Source of the DNA: Sporosarcina sp. FSL K6-3457
GTDB taxonomy: Bacteria; Bacillota; Bacilli; Bacillales_A; Planococcaceae
Direction of reading: 5' to 3'
Assembly (NCBI RefSeq): GCF_038007285.1
Contig: NZ_JBBOWX010000001.1
Span: forward strand, 2,249,501 to 2,313,500
DNA: 64,000 bases
Positions 40,306 to 49,569 of this stretch are shown piece after piece. The stretch's first letter is position 1. Every line of letters begins with the position of its first letter. Below the pieces are notes generated by a model. That model worked only from the letters and a program-made list of their open reading frames with translations. It was not told the DNA's origin and ran no database searches. The position numbers and the translations under genes were made by a program.

Positions 40306-41061
40306 TTAATCCCCCTTATAAATCCCAGACAATTTATACTTAAAAGCCAAAGAACTAACTAATAAGCTCAGTAAAAAAGAGTCAATCATCCTAACTACCA
40401 CTACCCCGTAACTACTAATTGAAACATAGTCCATCAGATACCATAGAAACACAAATACTACCGCCAAAAGTGATGTAGAAGACCAGAAAATAAGTTTATG
40501 TTTAGTAGAAACATGATTCCGGCTATGATTCTTTTGAGATGAAGCTCTAACATACATATAAATCAAAATGATTGTTAGCCCTAATAATGTACTTCCATGT
40601 TGTAAAAACTTATACAAAGGTATCGAAAAGCCATAAATATTAGCACTAAAAGTGAAGAATTCAGGGAATTCCAGTACCATATATCCATTGATATGCGTGA
40701 AAGAATCCCAGACAATATGGGTCACCATTCCAAACAATGCAGAATAACAAAATACCACTATTTTCACTATTCCATTAGAATCTATACTTTTTGGATGAGA
40801 ATCTTGTAAACAAATCGGTAAGTGGCTGAATAGCGTTTCATGTACAAATATACGATAAATAAAATATATAAGAATTACTAACGGTAAGTTAAACCAAACA
40901 AATCCAGCAAAGGTATGTCCAATCTCCCCCATTGGCCGACCTTTTAAAAAATATTCAAAATCAGGAGCCATACTTCCCAATACCAATGCAGAAAAATGAA
41001 TATATCTACTCTTTCTTGAGAATGGCAGTATGGCTGCTGGGTGAGCAAAAGTTAGTGGCAT
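40306..41061 (-). CDS. DUF4184-family membrane protein
   Basis: A 251-aa integral membrane protein with about six spans. The N-terminal MPLTFAHPAAILPFSRK, VLGSMAPDFEYFLKG and GHTFAGFVWF are the defining DUF4184 pattern (His and Asp residues like a metal-dependent hydrolase of the LexA-binding/YdjM type). Function unknown. Monocistronic. Confidence 0.88.
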   Translation of the reverse strand: MPLTFAHPAAILPFSRKSRYIHFSALVLGSMAPDFEYFLKGRPMGEIGHTFAGFVWFNLPLVILIYFIYRIFVHETLFSHLPICLQDSHPKSIDSNGIVKIVVFCYSALFGMVTHIVWDSFTHINGYMVLEFPEFFTFSANIYGFSIPLYKFLQHGSTLLGLTIILIYMYVRASSQKNHSRNHVSTKHKLIFWSSTSLLAVVFVFLWYLMDYVSISSYGVVVVRMIDSFLLSLLVSSLAFKYKLSGIYKGD

Positions 41062-41099
41062 TGTCTACACTCCCACTTTTATGCAATAAATTTCCTTCA

Positions 41100-42101
41100 T
41101 TACCTACTAGTCAAAAAAACCTTCCCATCATTCCCCTTTGAAAAATCCGCCATCCGAACAGCCTCTTTCACATCTATTAAATCAAATTGAAATCCCGGCT
41201 CCATCAATCGTAATTTTTCATTGTGAATGAATTGGATGATGTCATGAAAAGTATTTTGCCATGTCTCGACTGAAACACACTGATTCCAGTAGCGAAGGTG
41301 AAATAGCTTCACATGAACCTTTGCATGATTCATAATGTCCGCCCAGTTGATTGGCTCACCAGACAAGAGCCCAATAGTGACAATTATACCATTTGCGCGA
41401 ACACAAAATGCTAAAGCCGTACCTGCTGATCCTCCAATCGAATCGATGGCAGCCGTTGCTCCATAACCATTTGTTAAATCCATTATCGCTTGTTGTAATG
41501 GGGTTCCCGAAGTATTTATGACATGCGTAGCTCCCAGTTGAAGTAACTGCTCTGTATAAGTATTATTTCTTGTGACAGCAATCAATCGAAAACCCACAAT
41601 CTTTGCTAACTGTGCAAAAATACGTCCAATCGCAGATCCACATGCATTGACGAGTAATGTATCGCCCTGTTTCAATTTCAATTCTTCAGTACAAATAATC
41701 CACGCTGTTAACGGGTTAATATACAGTTGTGCTGCTGTAAAATCATCGATTGTCTTTGGTACAGGAACAGCTAAATCTGCTGGGGTTGTAACAAATTCTT
41801 GCCAAGTTCCTTCCCCGCGCAATGGTAGGACACGTCGCCCTAAGAGCGTCTGAGAAACGCCTGGTCCCACATCTTCTACAATTCCAACACCTTCGTAGCC
41901 AGGAATGCCCGGTAAAGAAATACGGTGTGAATAGGCTCCCTTTATAGGGATTAAATCAGATGGATTGATAGGCCGCATCTTCATTCTTACGAGAATCTCC
42001 CCTGTAGAAGGAGGTTGAATCATTTTATCCTCAACACGTAACACATCTTCTGGCGTACCGAAGTCGTGAAATGTAATGCATTTGGCAAACACCCTACTCA
42101 C
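41100..42101 (-). CDS. MDR-family zinc-free oxidoreductase (2-enoyl reductase-like)
   Basis: A 333-aa NADPH-dependent medium-chain reductase. The N-terminal GroES-like domain (INPSDLIPIKGAYSHR, GYEGVGIVEDVG) and the Rossmann motif NACGSAIGRIFAQLAK are visible. There are no zinc-ligand cysteines, as in quinone oxidoreductase and mitochondrial enoyl-CoA reductase (MECR) relatives; INPSD and Tyr residues fit the latter. The second glycine of the usual GxGxxG is an alanine/serine pair, but this is common in the group. Substrate unproven. Confidence 0.82.
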   Translation of the reverse strand: MSRVFAKCITFHDFGTPEDVLRVEDKMIQPPSTGEILVRMKMRPINPSDLIPIKGAYSHRISLPGIPGYEGVGIVEDVGPGVSQTLLGRRVLPLRGEGTWQEFVTTPADLAVPVPKTIDDFTAAQLYINPLTAWIICTEELKLKQGDTLLVNACGSAIGRIFAQLAKIVGFRLIAVTRNNTYTEQLLQLGATHVINTSGTPLQQAIMDLTNGYGATAAIDSIGGSAGTALAFCVRANGIIVTIGLLSGEPINWADIMNHAKVHVKLFHLRYWNQCVSVETWQNTFHDIIQFIHNEKLRLMEPGFQFDLIDVKEAVRMADFSKGNDGKVFLTSR

Positions 42102-42157
42102 ATCCTTACCTTCACCTGATAGCTTCTGTTATCCCATGCAGATACGCATCTTGTTCA

Positions 42158-42352
42158 TTAATAAGCGAATAAAGCAGCTGCTGTTATTGACCAAACGATA
42201 TACATAAATGAAATGGTCAGCCAAAAGGTATTTTTTGATGTGTCACTTTTACTGTCAGCGCTCATCTTCTTAATTATTGCTACTAAATTCAAACAAAATA
42301 CAATCGCTAAAATCGGATTTAGATAAAACGCAGCAATTATGAGTATTTCCAA
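42158..42352 (-). CDS. Small two-span membrane protein
   Basis: A 64-aa protein with hydrophobic segments ILIIAAFYLNPILAIVFCL and LTISFMYIVWSITAAALF joined by a lysine/serine loop. TTG 42352 has GGGAGGTGG seven bases before; an ATG five codons earlier overlaps that site. Function unknown. Confidence 0.6.
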   Translation of the reverse strand: MEILIIAAFYLNPILAIVFCLNLVAIIKKMSADSKSDTSKNTFWLTISFMYIVWSITAAALFAY

Positions 42353-42384
42353 TTTTCCACCTCCCATTTTTTAAAAATCACGTT

Positions 42385-42969
42385 CTACTTGGTCATCTGT
42401 TCAATTATTTCTCCATCTTGAGAAAGAGCTGTAATCGTAGCACCTAGCAGTTCTTCCCCCTCACTGATTAAAAACCAGTACTTTTCATTATTGTTATGCT
42501 CAATAATTTCAGCACTGTATTCGACTCCATTCTTAGTAACAATACGTACTTCTTTAATGCCAGCGTCAAAAATTTTCCCACTTATTAAATCTGTATACCC
42601 TGAAAAATCAAACGTCAAATTGGAAAAGCTCCAGCTTAATTTATAGCCTTCAGGGTTTTGACCACTTACAGCACCAACCAGTCGCCAACCAAATAGAGTC
42701 TTCTTGAATCTAGCATTTCCAAAAGACTCTATGCCCCCAGCAGAACTTTCGTAAAATACAATCGCTTGACTTCTGTCTAATTGTTTAGTGTATATAATTT
42801 TGGATATCGGTTGATTCAAAGAATGAAGAGCCTTTTCAACTTCTTGACTATTATCTTTTAATGCATCGTTTACAACATAAGCAAGCAATAACAAGATAGT
42901 GATAGAAAAAAGTAAATTCATTTTCAGTTTTTTTAACAGGAGAACCCCTCTTTTATTCAGTAATTTCAC
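42385..42969 (-). CDS. Membrane-anchored unknown protein
   Basis: A 194-aa protein with one N-terminal span (NLLFSITILLLLAYVV, about 18-33) and an extracytoplasmic beta-rich domain. The likely GTG start overlaps the upstream gene by 17 bases, implying translational coupling. No family recognised. The extracellular domain shows no catalytic motif. Confidence 0.62.
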   Translation of the reverse strand: MKLLNKRGVLLLKKLKMNLLFSITILLLLAYVVNDALKDNSQEVEKALHSLNQPISKIIYTKQLDRSQAIVFYESSAGGIESFGNARFKKTLFGWRLVGAVSGQNPEGYKLSWSFSNLTFDFSGYTDLISGKIFDAGIKEVRIVTKNGVEYSAEIIEHNNNEKYWFLISEGEELLGATITALSQDGEIIEQMTK

Positions 42970-43573
42970 AACTTTTTAATAGGCTTGGCACTAATTGTGG
43001 TTTCAGTACAAATATATCTTCTATCGGCACAACTACATACCACGAGTCAGCCATTTTCCCCTTTAGCAGTTGTTGATCATATACTAAATCAATCTTTAAT
43101 CGTCTAGTGATGGTTATATCAGTAGTTGGTTCTATCAATTTTGATAGCTCCCAATAGATTTTATTCATGCTTTCATCGTCAAATACTTTTTGGATTGCAA
43201 TATTCCCATAAATCCCGTCCCACCAAGACAAAAATAACTTTATACTTTCAGAATACCCAAACCGCCCATTCTCATTGTTCTCAAAAAGCCGTTGATATAA
43301 GGTGTTTTCATTTTCCAACATGCTAGAATGATCATCTAAACGCTTATTTTTACCGATTACTTCGTTCCATATCTCCCTAAATGTGTTGGTGAAATTTTCA
43401 TTTTGTAATAAACCCCATCTCGAACTATCAACATACGGAAATAACGGTCTTATCCCATCACTATTTTTGCTGTTTTCAAAAATATTTTGCATAAACACTA
43501 AATAGTTTAAAGAGTATGGAGCATTTACTTCCATTATAAATGAGTTGTTTTCCATTTCGTTAATATCATGCAT
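42953..43573 (-). CDS. Unrecognised 206-aa soluble protein
   Basis: A cytoplasmic, acidic protein with many aromatics (SLNYLVFMQNIFEN, LFLSWWDGIYGN). ATG 43573 follows a GGGAGG ribosome site at nine bases; the open frame extends eight codons further. It is coupled to the downstream membrane-anchored protein gene, so the two probably work together. I do not know the family. Confidence 0.6.
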   Translation of the reverse strand: MHDINEMENNSFIMEVNAPYSLNYLVFMQNIFENSKNSDGIRPLFPYVDSSRWGLLQNENFTNTFREIWNEVIGKNKRLDDHSSMLENENTLYQRLFENNENGRFGYSESIKLFLSWWDGIYGNIAIQKVFDDESMNKIYWELSKLIEPTTDITITRRLKIDLVYDQQLLKGKMADSWYVVVPIEDIFVLKPQLVPSLLKSCEITE

Positions 43574-43664
43574 ACATTCACACCTCCCTATTTTCAATCA
43601 TTAATTTCATCTGCAAATATTCTTTTTCGGTAAATAACACCAACACTTAAGTCGCTACTGAAAT

Positions 43665-44162
43665 TTATAAAAACAACACCATATGCTCTTCATCAAAATA
43701 AGTATCGACAACTTTTAATGCCCTTTTCTCTATGCCAAAAACCTCGAAGCCCAATGAAGCATATAGTTTTTTTGCAGATTCATTGGTCGTGACCACTGTT
43801 AAATAAACCTGTTCCACGCCTGCCCAATTGTTTGCGACTTGGATAGCTTCTACCATCAGAGACTTACCAATTCCTAATCCACGCTGGTCAGGAGCTACAT
43901 ACATCGCGATAATATTTGCGCGATGTTGGAGCTTAGCCAAGCTTTCCCTAAACAACGTAACCACTCCAACAAGCTGATCATCCACAAAAGCACCTACAGT
44001 AATGGAATCATTGGATTGAAACCTAAGTATGTACTTTTCGACTGGCTGACCTTTCTCTTCTTCATAGCTTGAGCCAAATGCCTCGGGGTTGTTTTGTAAA
44101 GCCTTTAACCTAATAGCTAGATAAGCTTCGGCATCTTGTGCGGTTAAACATCTGACTTTCAC
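43665..44162 (-). CDS. GNAT N-acetyltransferase
   Basis: A 165-aa GNAT: RCLTAQDAEAYLAIRLKAL, ALQNNPEAFGSSYEEE, then IIAMYVAPDQRGLGIGKSLM (motif A, QRGLGIG CoA loop) and KKLYASLGFEVFG. The GTG start overlaps the HAD gene stop (GTGA), so the pair is translationally coupled. Substrate unknown. Confidence 0.9.
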   Translation of the reverse strand: MKVRCLTAQDAEAYLAIRLKALQNNPEAFGSSYEEEKGQPVEKYILRFQSNDSITVGAFVDDQLVGVVTLFRESLAKLQHRANIIAMYVAPDQRGLGIGKSLMVEAIQVANNWAGVEQVYLTVVTTNESAKKLYASLGFEVFGIEKRALKVVDTYFDEEHMVLFL

Positions 44163-44827
44163 GTAGTCAACCTCCCTCTGACAGCTACAAGATCCTTTAA
44201 TTGCGCTAAATCATCAATAACCTCATCAGCTTGCGCTAGTTCAACTTGTTGAGCAAAATCAAAATTACAGCCTATTGCCAGCAAGTTATTATCTTTCGCT
44301 GCTTGAATATCAGATAATCGATCTCCAATGACAGCACCTTTTTCAATATCATACTTTTCGATGATTGTACGAACCAAATCGGATTTGTTTTGTGATTCAA
44401 TTTGTTGGATACTAAATGTTTCCTTAATCCATCTATCTAACTTGTAATAGTCGACGATTGCTGCTAAATACTCTGGTAAACCATTGCTAGCAATAAATAG
44501 TGAATAATTTTCTGTTGCCAAATAGTCAAGAACTTCCTCGACGTTTGGATACAGTGCCCCCTTGCCTGCATGAATGTTTTCAATTAGTTTTCCGAGAAAA
44601 ATAACATTCACTTTAGCGCGTATGTCATTCGAATGGTCAGGCATTAACGTTTCCCAGACTACTTGCAAGGGCACGCCCATAATTTCACGGTACTCCTCAA
44701 CAGGAGCTGGTTTATCCCATAATCCCTCAGATTTCAAGTAATAAAAAGTTTCCTCCAACGACATTTCCAATATCTTGTCTGTTTGAAATAGTGTACCGTC
44801 CATATCAAAAATCATTGTATATAACAT
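44159..44827 (-). CDS. HAD-superfamily hydrolase
   Basis: A 222-aa phosphatase of the phosphoglycolate phosphatase-like subfamily IA. Motif I is FDMDGTLFQT (Asp nucleophile at 8 and acid at 10), motif II ASNGLP, motif III lysine SQNKSDL, motif IV VIGDRLSDI. A four-helix cap lies between. It forms an operon with the following GNAT gene. Confidence 0.88.
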   Translation of the reverse strand: MLYTMIFDMDGTLFQTDKILEMSLEETFYYLKSEGLWDKPAPVEEYREIMGVPLQVVWETLMPDHSNDIRAKVNVIFLGKLIENIHAGKGALYPNVEEVLDYLATENYSLFIASNGLPEYLAAIVDYYKLDRWIKETFSIQQIESQNKSDLVRTIIEKYDIEKGAVIGDRLSDIQAAKDNNLLAIGCNFDFAQQVELAQADEVIDDLAQLKDLVAVRGRLTT

Positions 44828-44975
44828 AATTTCTTCAACTCCTCAGTGAAATAATAATAAAAATTTCCAAATAGTTCTTCTTGGCTTATAATAAATCTAT
44901 CACATTACACTATAAGTTGGGTATTATGCAATTTTAAAATACGTTAAATCAGTTATCGCTGGAAAGGAGATTGAA

Positions 44976-45542
44976 ATGAAAACGACATTGTTTATGATTA
45001 GGCACGCAGAATCGCCATTTGTTTTTGGTCAAGAAAGAACTCGGAAACTATCAGAACAAGGTGAATTTGATGCTAATAAAATTACAGAGCGGTTCAAACA
45101 AGAAAAAATTGATGTTATTGTCTCAAGCCCATATACGAGGGCAATTCAAACAATCGAAGGAATCGCTGATGAATATCGGATGGAAATCACCATTTTTGAA
45201 GGGTTAAAAGAAAGACCAGTAAAAGGAGCATACAAGCTACCAGCAGAAGAAATAGAACAAGCTATAAAAAAATCTTATGATGACAGGGACTATTGTTTAC
45301 CCGGTGGTGAAACAATGAGACAAGCACAAGAACGTGCAATCCCCATTATTAAACAATTGCTAACTGACTATCAAGGAAAAAATATAGTTGTAGGAACTCA
45401 CGGAAACATCATGACCATAATCATGAACTATTTTGATGAGCAATATGGCTATGATTTCTGGAAAAGCACAACCAAGCATGATATTTATAAATTAAGTTTT
45501 GTAGAAAATGAGTTGAGTCATGTAGAGCGTTTATGGAAATAA
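44976..45542 (+). CDS. Histidine phosphatase family protein
   Basis: A 188-aa PGM-like phosphatase with the RHAE motif near the N-terminus (FMIRHAESPF), SSPYTRAIQT and the second histidine in VGTHGNIMT. These are the catalytic His and phosphate pocket of branch 1. It is probably a small-molecule phosphatase. It is distinct from the copy at 14.2 kb and lies 38 bases before the alpha/beta hydrolase gene on the same strand. Confidence 0.85.
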   Translation: MKTTLFMIRHAESPFVFGQERTRKLSEQGEFDANKITERFKQEKIDVIVSSPYTRAIQTIEGIADEYRMEITIFEGLKERPVKGAYKLPAEEIEQAIKKSYDDRDYCLPGGETMRQAQERAIPIIKQLLTDYQGKNIVVGTHGNIMTIIMNYFDEQYGYDFWKSTTKHDIYKLSFVENELSHVERLWK

Positions 45543-45580
45543 GCTATTTTTTATGAAATATTATCAGGAGGCAAGAGTTT

Positions 45581-46411
45581 ATGTGGACACAGCAGTTCAT
45601 TGAAACAACAAGAGGTTCTTTTGAAGTGTTTATAAAAGGTGAAGGTGAACCCATTTGTGTGACACATCTATATAGTGCATACAATGAAAAAGGTAACACG
45701 TTTGCTAATCCATTTACGGAGCATTATACCGTCTATCTCGTCAACTTACGAGGAGCTGGAAACTCGGTTGAATCGGTATATAAGGACGATCTAAGCATGA
45801 AAGTGGCGGTTAAGGATTTGGAGGCGATACGAACTTCCCTGCAATTTGACCAATGGGCATTTGCAGGCCATTCGACAGGCGGAATGCTTGGCCTTGTCTA
45901 CGCCATCCAAGCACCGGAATCACTTACTAAAATGATTATTGGCGGAGCTGCTGCCTCGAAGGAATATATGAACCACCCTGGTAGTATTTATTGCCAAGAG
46001 AACCCAAATAACGAACGTCTAAGAGAAATTATTAGGACTATCAATCATCCAGGAACACTCGTGGAGGAAAAGCGCCCGTTAAGTCGTGAGTGGATTGAAA
46101 TGTCCCTTTACCTCCCAGAAAACTACGAGCAGTATTTCAATAAACCAAACAGTGGAAGTACCGTTCCAGAAAGACTTGATTATTACTCATACACCGAGTT
46201 GCCGAACTATGATGTAACGGCTCAACTTTCAACCATCTCGATACCGACAACTGTTTATTGTGGGTTACATGATGCCCAATGTCCGCATACTTTTTCCGAG
46301 CAAATGGCTAATGCAATCCCGAATTCGAAGTTGATTACATTTGATGAAAGCAACCATTTTCCATTTACAGAGGAGCCGGAGAAATTTGCAGAGATGCTAG
46401 TGGATCAATAA
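45581..46411 (+). CDS. Alpha/beta-hydrolase (proline iminopeptidase-like)
   Basis: A 276-aa hydrolase. The nucleophile elbow is GHSTGG (about residue 96), the acid is in YCGLHDAQCP and the histidine in ESNHFPF. The oxyanion region VNLRGAGNS is present. It resembles proline iminopeptidase/epoxide hydrolase-type enzymes; substrate unknown. AGGAGG precedes the ATG. Confidence 0.85.
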   Translation: MWTQQFIETTRGSFEVFIKGEGEPICVTHLYSAYNEKGNTFANPFTEHYTVYLVNLRGAGNSVESVYKDDLSMKVAVKDLEAIRTSLQFDQWAFAGHSTGGMLGLVYAIQAPESLTKMIIGGAAASKEYMNHPGSIYCQENPNNERLREIIRTINHPGTLVEEKRPLSREWIEMSLYLPENYEQYFNKPNSGSTVPERLDYYSYTELPNYDVTAQLSTISIPTTVYCGLHDAQCPHTFSEQMANAIPNSKLITFDESNHFPFTEEPEKFAEMLVDQ

Positions 46412-46499
46412 AGCTTCTCCCATTTCACTTGCGATATTATAAGAGCAACCATTAGATTGTTTAGTAAGATATGTTTTAAATTGAATAGGTACAAATTTG

Positions 46500-46682
46500 T
46501 TGTCAGAGTTGTTTTTTAGACGTATACTAAAGATATAGTTTGAGTAGAATAAAAAAGGCCGCCCGGAACTGGAATTCCGAACGGTCAATGCAATAGTAGG
46601 TTCCCTACAAAAGGATCGACACTTACGGAGTGAGAATAACCCATCCCTATGAGCCCTAACTCAAGGATGGGTTATTTTTTAT
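46500..46682 (+). ncRNA. Type I antitoxin RNA, locus B, with promoter
   Basis: Promoter TTGTCA-17-TATACT (46500-46528). The RNA has a GGCCGCCCGGAA / TTCCGAACGGTC hairpin and ends at AATAACCCATCC / GGATGGGTTATT plus six T. It overlaps the 3' end of the toxin gene in antisense. Confidence 0.72.
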
Positions 46683-46755
46683 GGTTGAATGTTAGTATCA
46701 ACACAACTAATGTTGCAAAAGCTACTGCGAACATTAACGATTCAAATACTGACAT
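46672..46755 (-). CDS. Holin-like type I toxin, locus B
   Basis: A 27-aa peptide, SVFESLMFAVAFATLVVLIL then TFNHKK: one membrane span and a basic tail, the holin-like toxin pattern. GGGGGTGG lies five bases before the ATG. It is nearly the same as the locus D toxin. Confidence 0.75.
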   Translation of the reverse strand: MSVFESLMFAVAFATLVVLILTFNHKK

Positions 46756-46788
46756 TGGCACCACCCCCTTTCGCGGGGAGTGAGCCGA

Positions 46789-46827
46789 CCATCCTTGAGT
46801 CACCTATTCTATTACTCTGCAATTATA
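46789..46827 (-). promoter_or_regulatory. Toxin promoter and leader motif, locus B
   Basis: -10 TATAAT (46827-46822), then a leader with ACTCAAGGATGG, the exact complement of CCATCCTTGAGT in the same transcript's 3' region. Confidence 0.6.
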
Positions 46828-46902
46828 GCATACATCTGTTTCCTAACAGCTAAATCCTTTAACGATTTTGAACCTCCTCTATTCCAATTCAAATCTTCTA
46901 AT

Positions 46903-47634
46903 TCAAACCAATTCTAAAACATAATGCAAGTATTTACGAACCTGGGTAATCCGTTCAGTCAATGAAGCTGCTACAATCTCATAGAATTGCTCACTGTTAT
47001 CCGTTTTATATAGTTTGCGGACAGTCCTTCTTTCATCTGGCCAAAAACCTACTAACAAATTGGTTTCTTCCATTTCACGTGCGACATTGTACAAGTAGCC
47101 ATTAGATGGAGCCCAGCCAAACAAACTATTCAATTGGCCTTGCACCTCAGCCATATAGAAAGAGTCGCGGTGTAAGCTGAGTCTGAGTGCCATAAATCGA
47201 ACGACATCTTTGACAGATAACAGCTTCGATATAAACGGTCGAAAATCTTCGTGTAGCGGCTCAATGTTATCTTGTGATGGAAGGCCATTCTTCGTAAGAA
47301 AATAATAGAATCGATCGATGACAGTCGAAACTTCGCTAAATCGATTCGCATAAATTGTATTGTATTCCTGAAGTCGGACTTTCCCTTCCTCGGCAATTTG
47401 AAAGAACTTTTTTCGACCTTCTGTTTGTGAGAGAAGGAAGCCGTTATTTTCTAATGTATTAGCCATACGTGCGACATACTCGTAAGAAACTGAACGCCCC
47501 GGAAACTCGGAGTTAAATTGCTCATACAGTGCTCTTGAATAGTTAGATTGATCAAGAAGAGTGCGTAACAAAAATAACGATAGGGTATCGCCAACACTAA
47601 AACCGACAGCTTGCTGAAATGAAGGTATCTCCAT
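46903..47634 (-). CDS. Regulator with two PadR-like winged-helix domains
   Basis: A 243-aa protein with two similar winged-helix modules: residues about 10-110 (LFLLRTLLDQSNYSRALYEQ, ENNGFLLSQTEGRKKFFQI) and about 135-230 (RLSLHRDSFYMAEVQGQL, EMEETNLLVGFWPDERRTVR). This looks like an internal duplication of a PadR-type domain. ATG 47634 has GGGAG upstream; six further in-frame codons precede it. A pair of TATCNNGATA sites lies 30-60 bases upstream and may be its operator. Confidence 0.68.
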   Translation of the reverse strand: MEIPSFQQAVGFSVGDTLSLFLLRTLLDQSNYSRALYEQFNSEFPGRSVSYEYVARMANTLENNGFLLSQTEGRKKFFQIAEEGKVRLQEYNTIYANRFSEVSTVIDRFYYFLTKNGLPSQDNIEPLHEDFRPFISKLLSVKDVVRFMALRLSLHRDSFYMAEVQGQLNSLFGWAPSNGYLYNVAREMEETNLLVGFWPDERRTVRKLYKTDNSEQFYEIVAASLTERITQVRKYLHYVLELV

Positions 47635-47666
47635 ACTGAACACTCCCAACATTTTAAGTAATCATA

Positions 47667-47693
47667 TATCTCGATAGTCCATATATCAAGATA
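47667..47693. promoter_or_regulatory. Tandem TATCNNGATA operator candidates
   Basis: TATC-TC-GATA (47667-47676) and TATC-AA-GATA (47684-47693), 17 bases start to start, within ATATAT-rich DNA before the PadR-like gene. Spacing suits two dimers on one helix face. The rest of the gap to the IS holds only AT-rich sequence. Confidence 0.5.
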
Positions 47694-47909
47694 AATATCC
47701 GTTGTAATGTATCTCCCCTTTTCCCGGAAAATACGTTTTTTAAAATATCAAGTCCCCAGTCTTGAATACTGAAATTGTACTAGATACGGGAATGATTATT
47801 TGTTAATGTATATATTGTGCGAGCTATTTATTTTAAATATGCACTAGAGAGGTCTTATATATCAAGCTTATATACATATCATTAAAATTGATAGTGCTTT
47901 AATAAATAT

Positions 47910-49438
47910 CTCAACTTTCGCAGGGCGAAATCGGCAAATAAGCCTTGATGTAACTAGGTAAACCAGCCATCCATTGCTGTAGTTGATTTTCGACTAGCTT
48001 TTTGAGTTTGGAATTGGTCTGTTTCAGGACATCTTGAAAAAGCTCGATCAATTGCTGTAAAGCCACAGCCCAATCTAGTTCATTGACTTCATCACATAAT
48101 TCATAAAAAAGCCCACCTAATGTCCGTTCATCGGTGTTGCAGCGGTTTTGCCAAGCCAGTACGATATAGCGAGAAAATACAATCGTTGTATGGCTAATCA
48201 AGCTATCATATGAACGACCTTGAAACTCTTTTTGGAGTTTCAAAAGAGATTTAGTCGTCTTAAAAAACACCTCAATATCCCAGCGCATGCCGTAAATTCG
48301 CACAATTTCTTGTTCGGAAAGCGTACAGTCGGTACTGAGAATGGCGAGCCATTCGCTTTTCTTATTTCGATTTTGAATGAATATAATTTTTATAGGTGTC
48401 CCGTTCGACATGACACAATGAATGGAACGAAGGATGCTCTTTTTATCTTGAACGGGCTGCGCTAGATGATAAAGCTTCTTTAAATCAACCAGCTGACCCG
48501 CCACGGAATAGCGCTGTTTCGTTGCTTTTACCATGCCGATGACATCAATCCCTTGGTCAACAATTCCTTTGATAAGAGGTGGCATTGTAAACCAAGAATC
48601 CATCAAGACATAACTTGCGTCAATTCCACTCGAAAGCGCACGCTGAATCATAGCTGGAATTTGTTCAGGAGCCGTTTGTAACGCATTTACACGGCGTTTA
48701 TAGCCAGATGTACGCTTATCGATATCCGCTTGAATTCCATTTATTTGAGAGTTTTTCGAGCTGAGTAAAGAAAAATCAACCGGCATAAACGTGTAGCCAT
48801 CTGACCAGCCCAATGTAAGCATTCGGAAACCTTTGTAAAAACGCATTTTTGGTGAGGCGTGATCAAAACAGCGAGCGAGAAGCTCTACCTTTTTACTGCG
48901 ATTTCGATCAAAAGATGAGTCATCAATAATAAACACCTTTGGACGAGTTTGGTCCGTGAGGTGTCCCACTTTTTGAATCGTAGAGGCACTGAAAGCTAGT
49001 AAAAACCGTCGCCAATTGAACGTGGATTGATTTAAGAATCGGTACACGGCATCTTTAGCTGGATAGCGCTCCGCTTTCTTTGATTCTAAAAGAGAAAACC
49101 AATTTCTATGTTGGAAAATCAAACAAAAGACAATTTGAAATAGGTATGAAGAGCTGAAACCCACTGACTTTTGAATGCCGGCATTACGCAAGTGTTTGAA
49201 AATCTCTAGCTCTGAGAAAACAGAGCGAAGTTCTTTAGGTAGTTGATTATTATCATGGTTATGATCTATCATATTAGTAGGCACCTCTTCTATGTGGTAG
49301 TGATTTCTCGATAATCTCACTATACCAAAAGAATGAGGTGTTTTTTTCATTTATGAAATTGTCAATGGACCTATTGATTAGGCCATAAAACTAGTTCAAC
49401 CAACTGATCACACTGTTTTATTAGGTGCGAAAGTTGAG
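47910..49438 (-). mobile_element. IS4-family insertion sequence, complete
   Basis: A 1529-bp element with perfect 13-bp terminal inverted repeats, CTCAACTTTCGCA (47910-47922) and TGCGAAAGTTGAG (49426-49438), and a 7-bp target duplication TAAATAT on both sides (47903-47909, 49439-49445). It contains one intact transposase gene. Intact ends and duplication indicate recent insertion. Confidence 0.92.
47911..49272 (-). CDS. IS4-family DDE transposase
   Basis: A 453-aa transposase (ATG 49272 behind GAGGTG; the open frame reaches back to 49350). Catalytic acids: Asp in FIIDDSSFDRNRS, Asp in VLMDSWFTMP, and Glu in the YREK-type segment IYGMRWDIEVFFKTTKSLLK. No frameshift or stop interrupts it. The stop codon lies within the left terminal repeat. 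Confidence 0.92.
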   Translation of the reverse strand: MIDHNHDNNQLPKELRSVFSELEIFKHLRNAGIQKSVGFSSSYLFQIVFCLIFQHRNWFSLLESKKAERYPAKDAVYRFLNQSTFNWRRFLLAFSASTIQKVGHLTDQTRPKVFIIDDSSFDRNRSKKVELLARCFDHASPKMRFYKGFRMLTLGWSDGYTFMPVDFSLLSSKNSQINGIQADIDKRTSGYKRRVNALQTAPEQIPAMIQRALSSGIDASYVLMDSWFTMPPLIKGIVDQGIDVIGMVKATKQRYSVAGQLVDLKKLYHLAQPVQDKKSILRSIHCVMSNGTPIKIIFIQNRNKKSEWLAILSTDCTLSEQEIVRIYGMRWDIEVFFKTTKSLLKLQKEFQGRSYDSLISHTTIVFSRYIVLAWQNRCNTDERTLGGLFYELCDEVNELDWAVALQQLIELFQDVLKQTNSKLKKLVENQLQQWMAGLPSYIKAYLPISPCES

Positions 49439-49505
49439 TAAATATATATTTTAAAAGCTGAAAAAAAGACATAAATTTATTAAACAAGGAAAAATGTAAT
49501 AAATG

Positions 49506-49547
49506 AATAAAAGCACGTCACCTAGTAACTAGTGATGTGCTTTTATT
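49506..49547. terminator. Terminator of the sigma/ABC operon
   Basis: AATAAAAGCACGTCACCTAGT / ACTAGTGATGTGCTTTTATT, T run on the minus strand after the last permease gene. Confidence 0.85.
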
Positions 49548-49569
49548 ATATTATCATGTGTAATTCTAC

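Noticed and set aside
47130-47396. 88-codon minus-strand frame within the PadR-like gene
   Set aside because: It overlaps a well-supported gene in another frame and lacks any motif.
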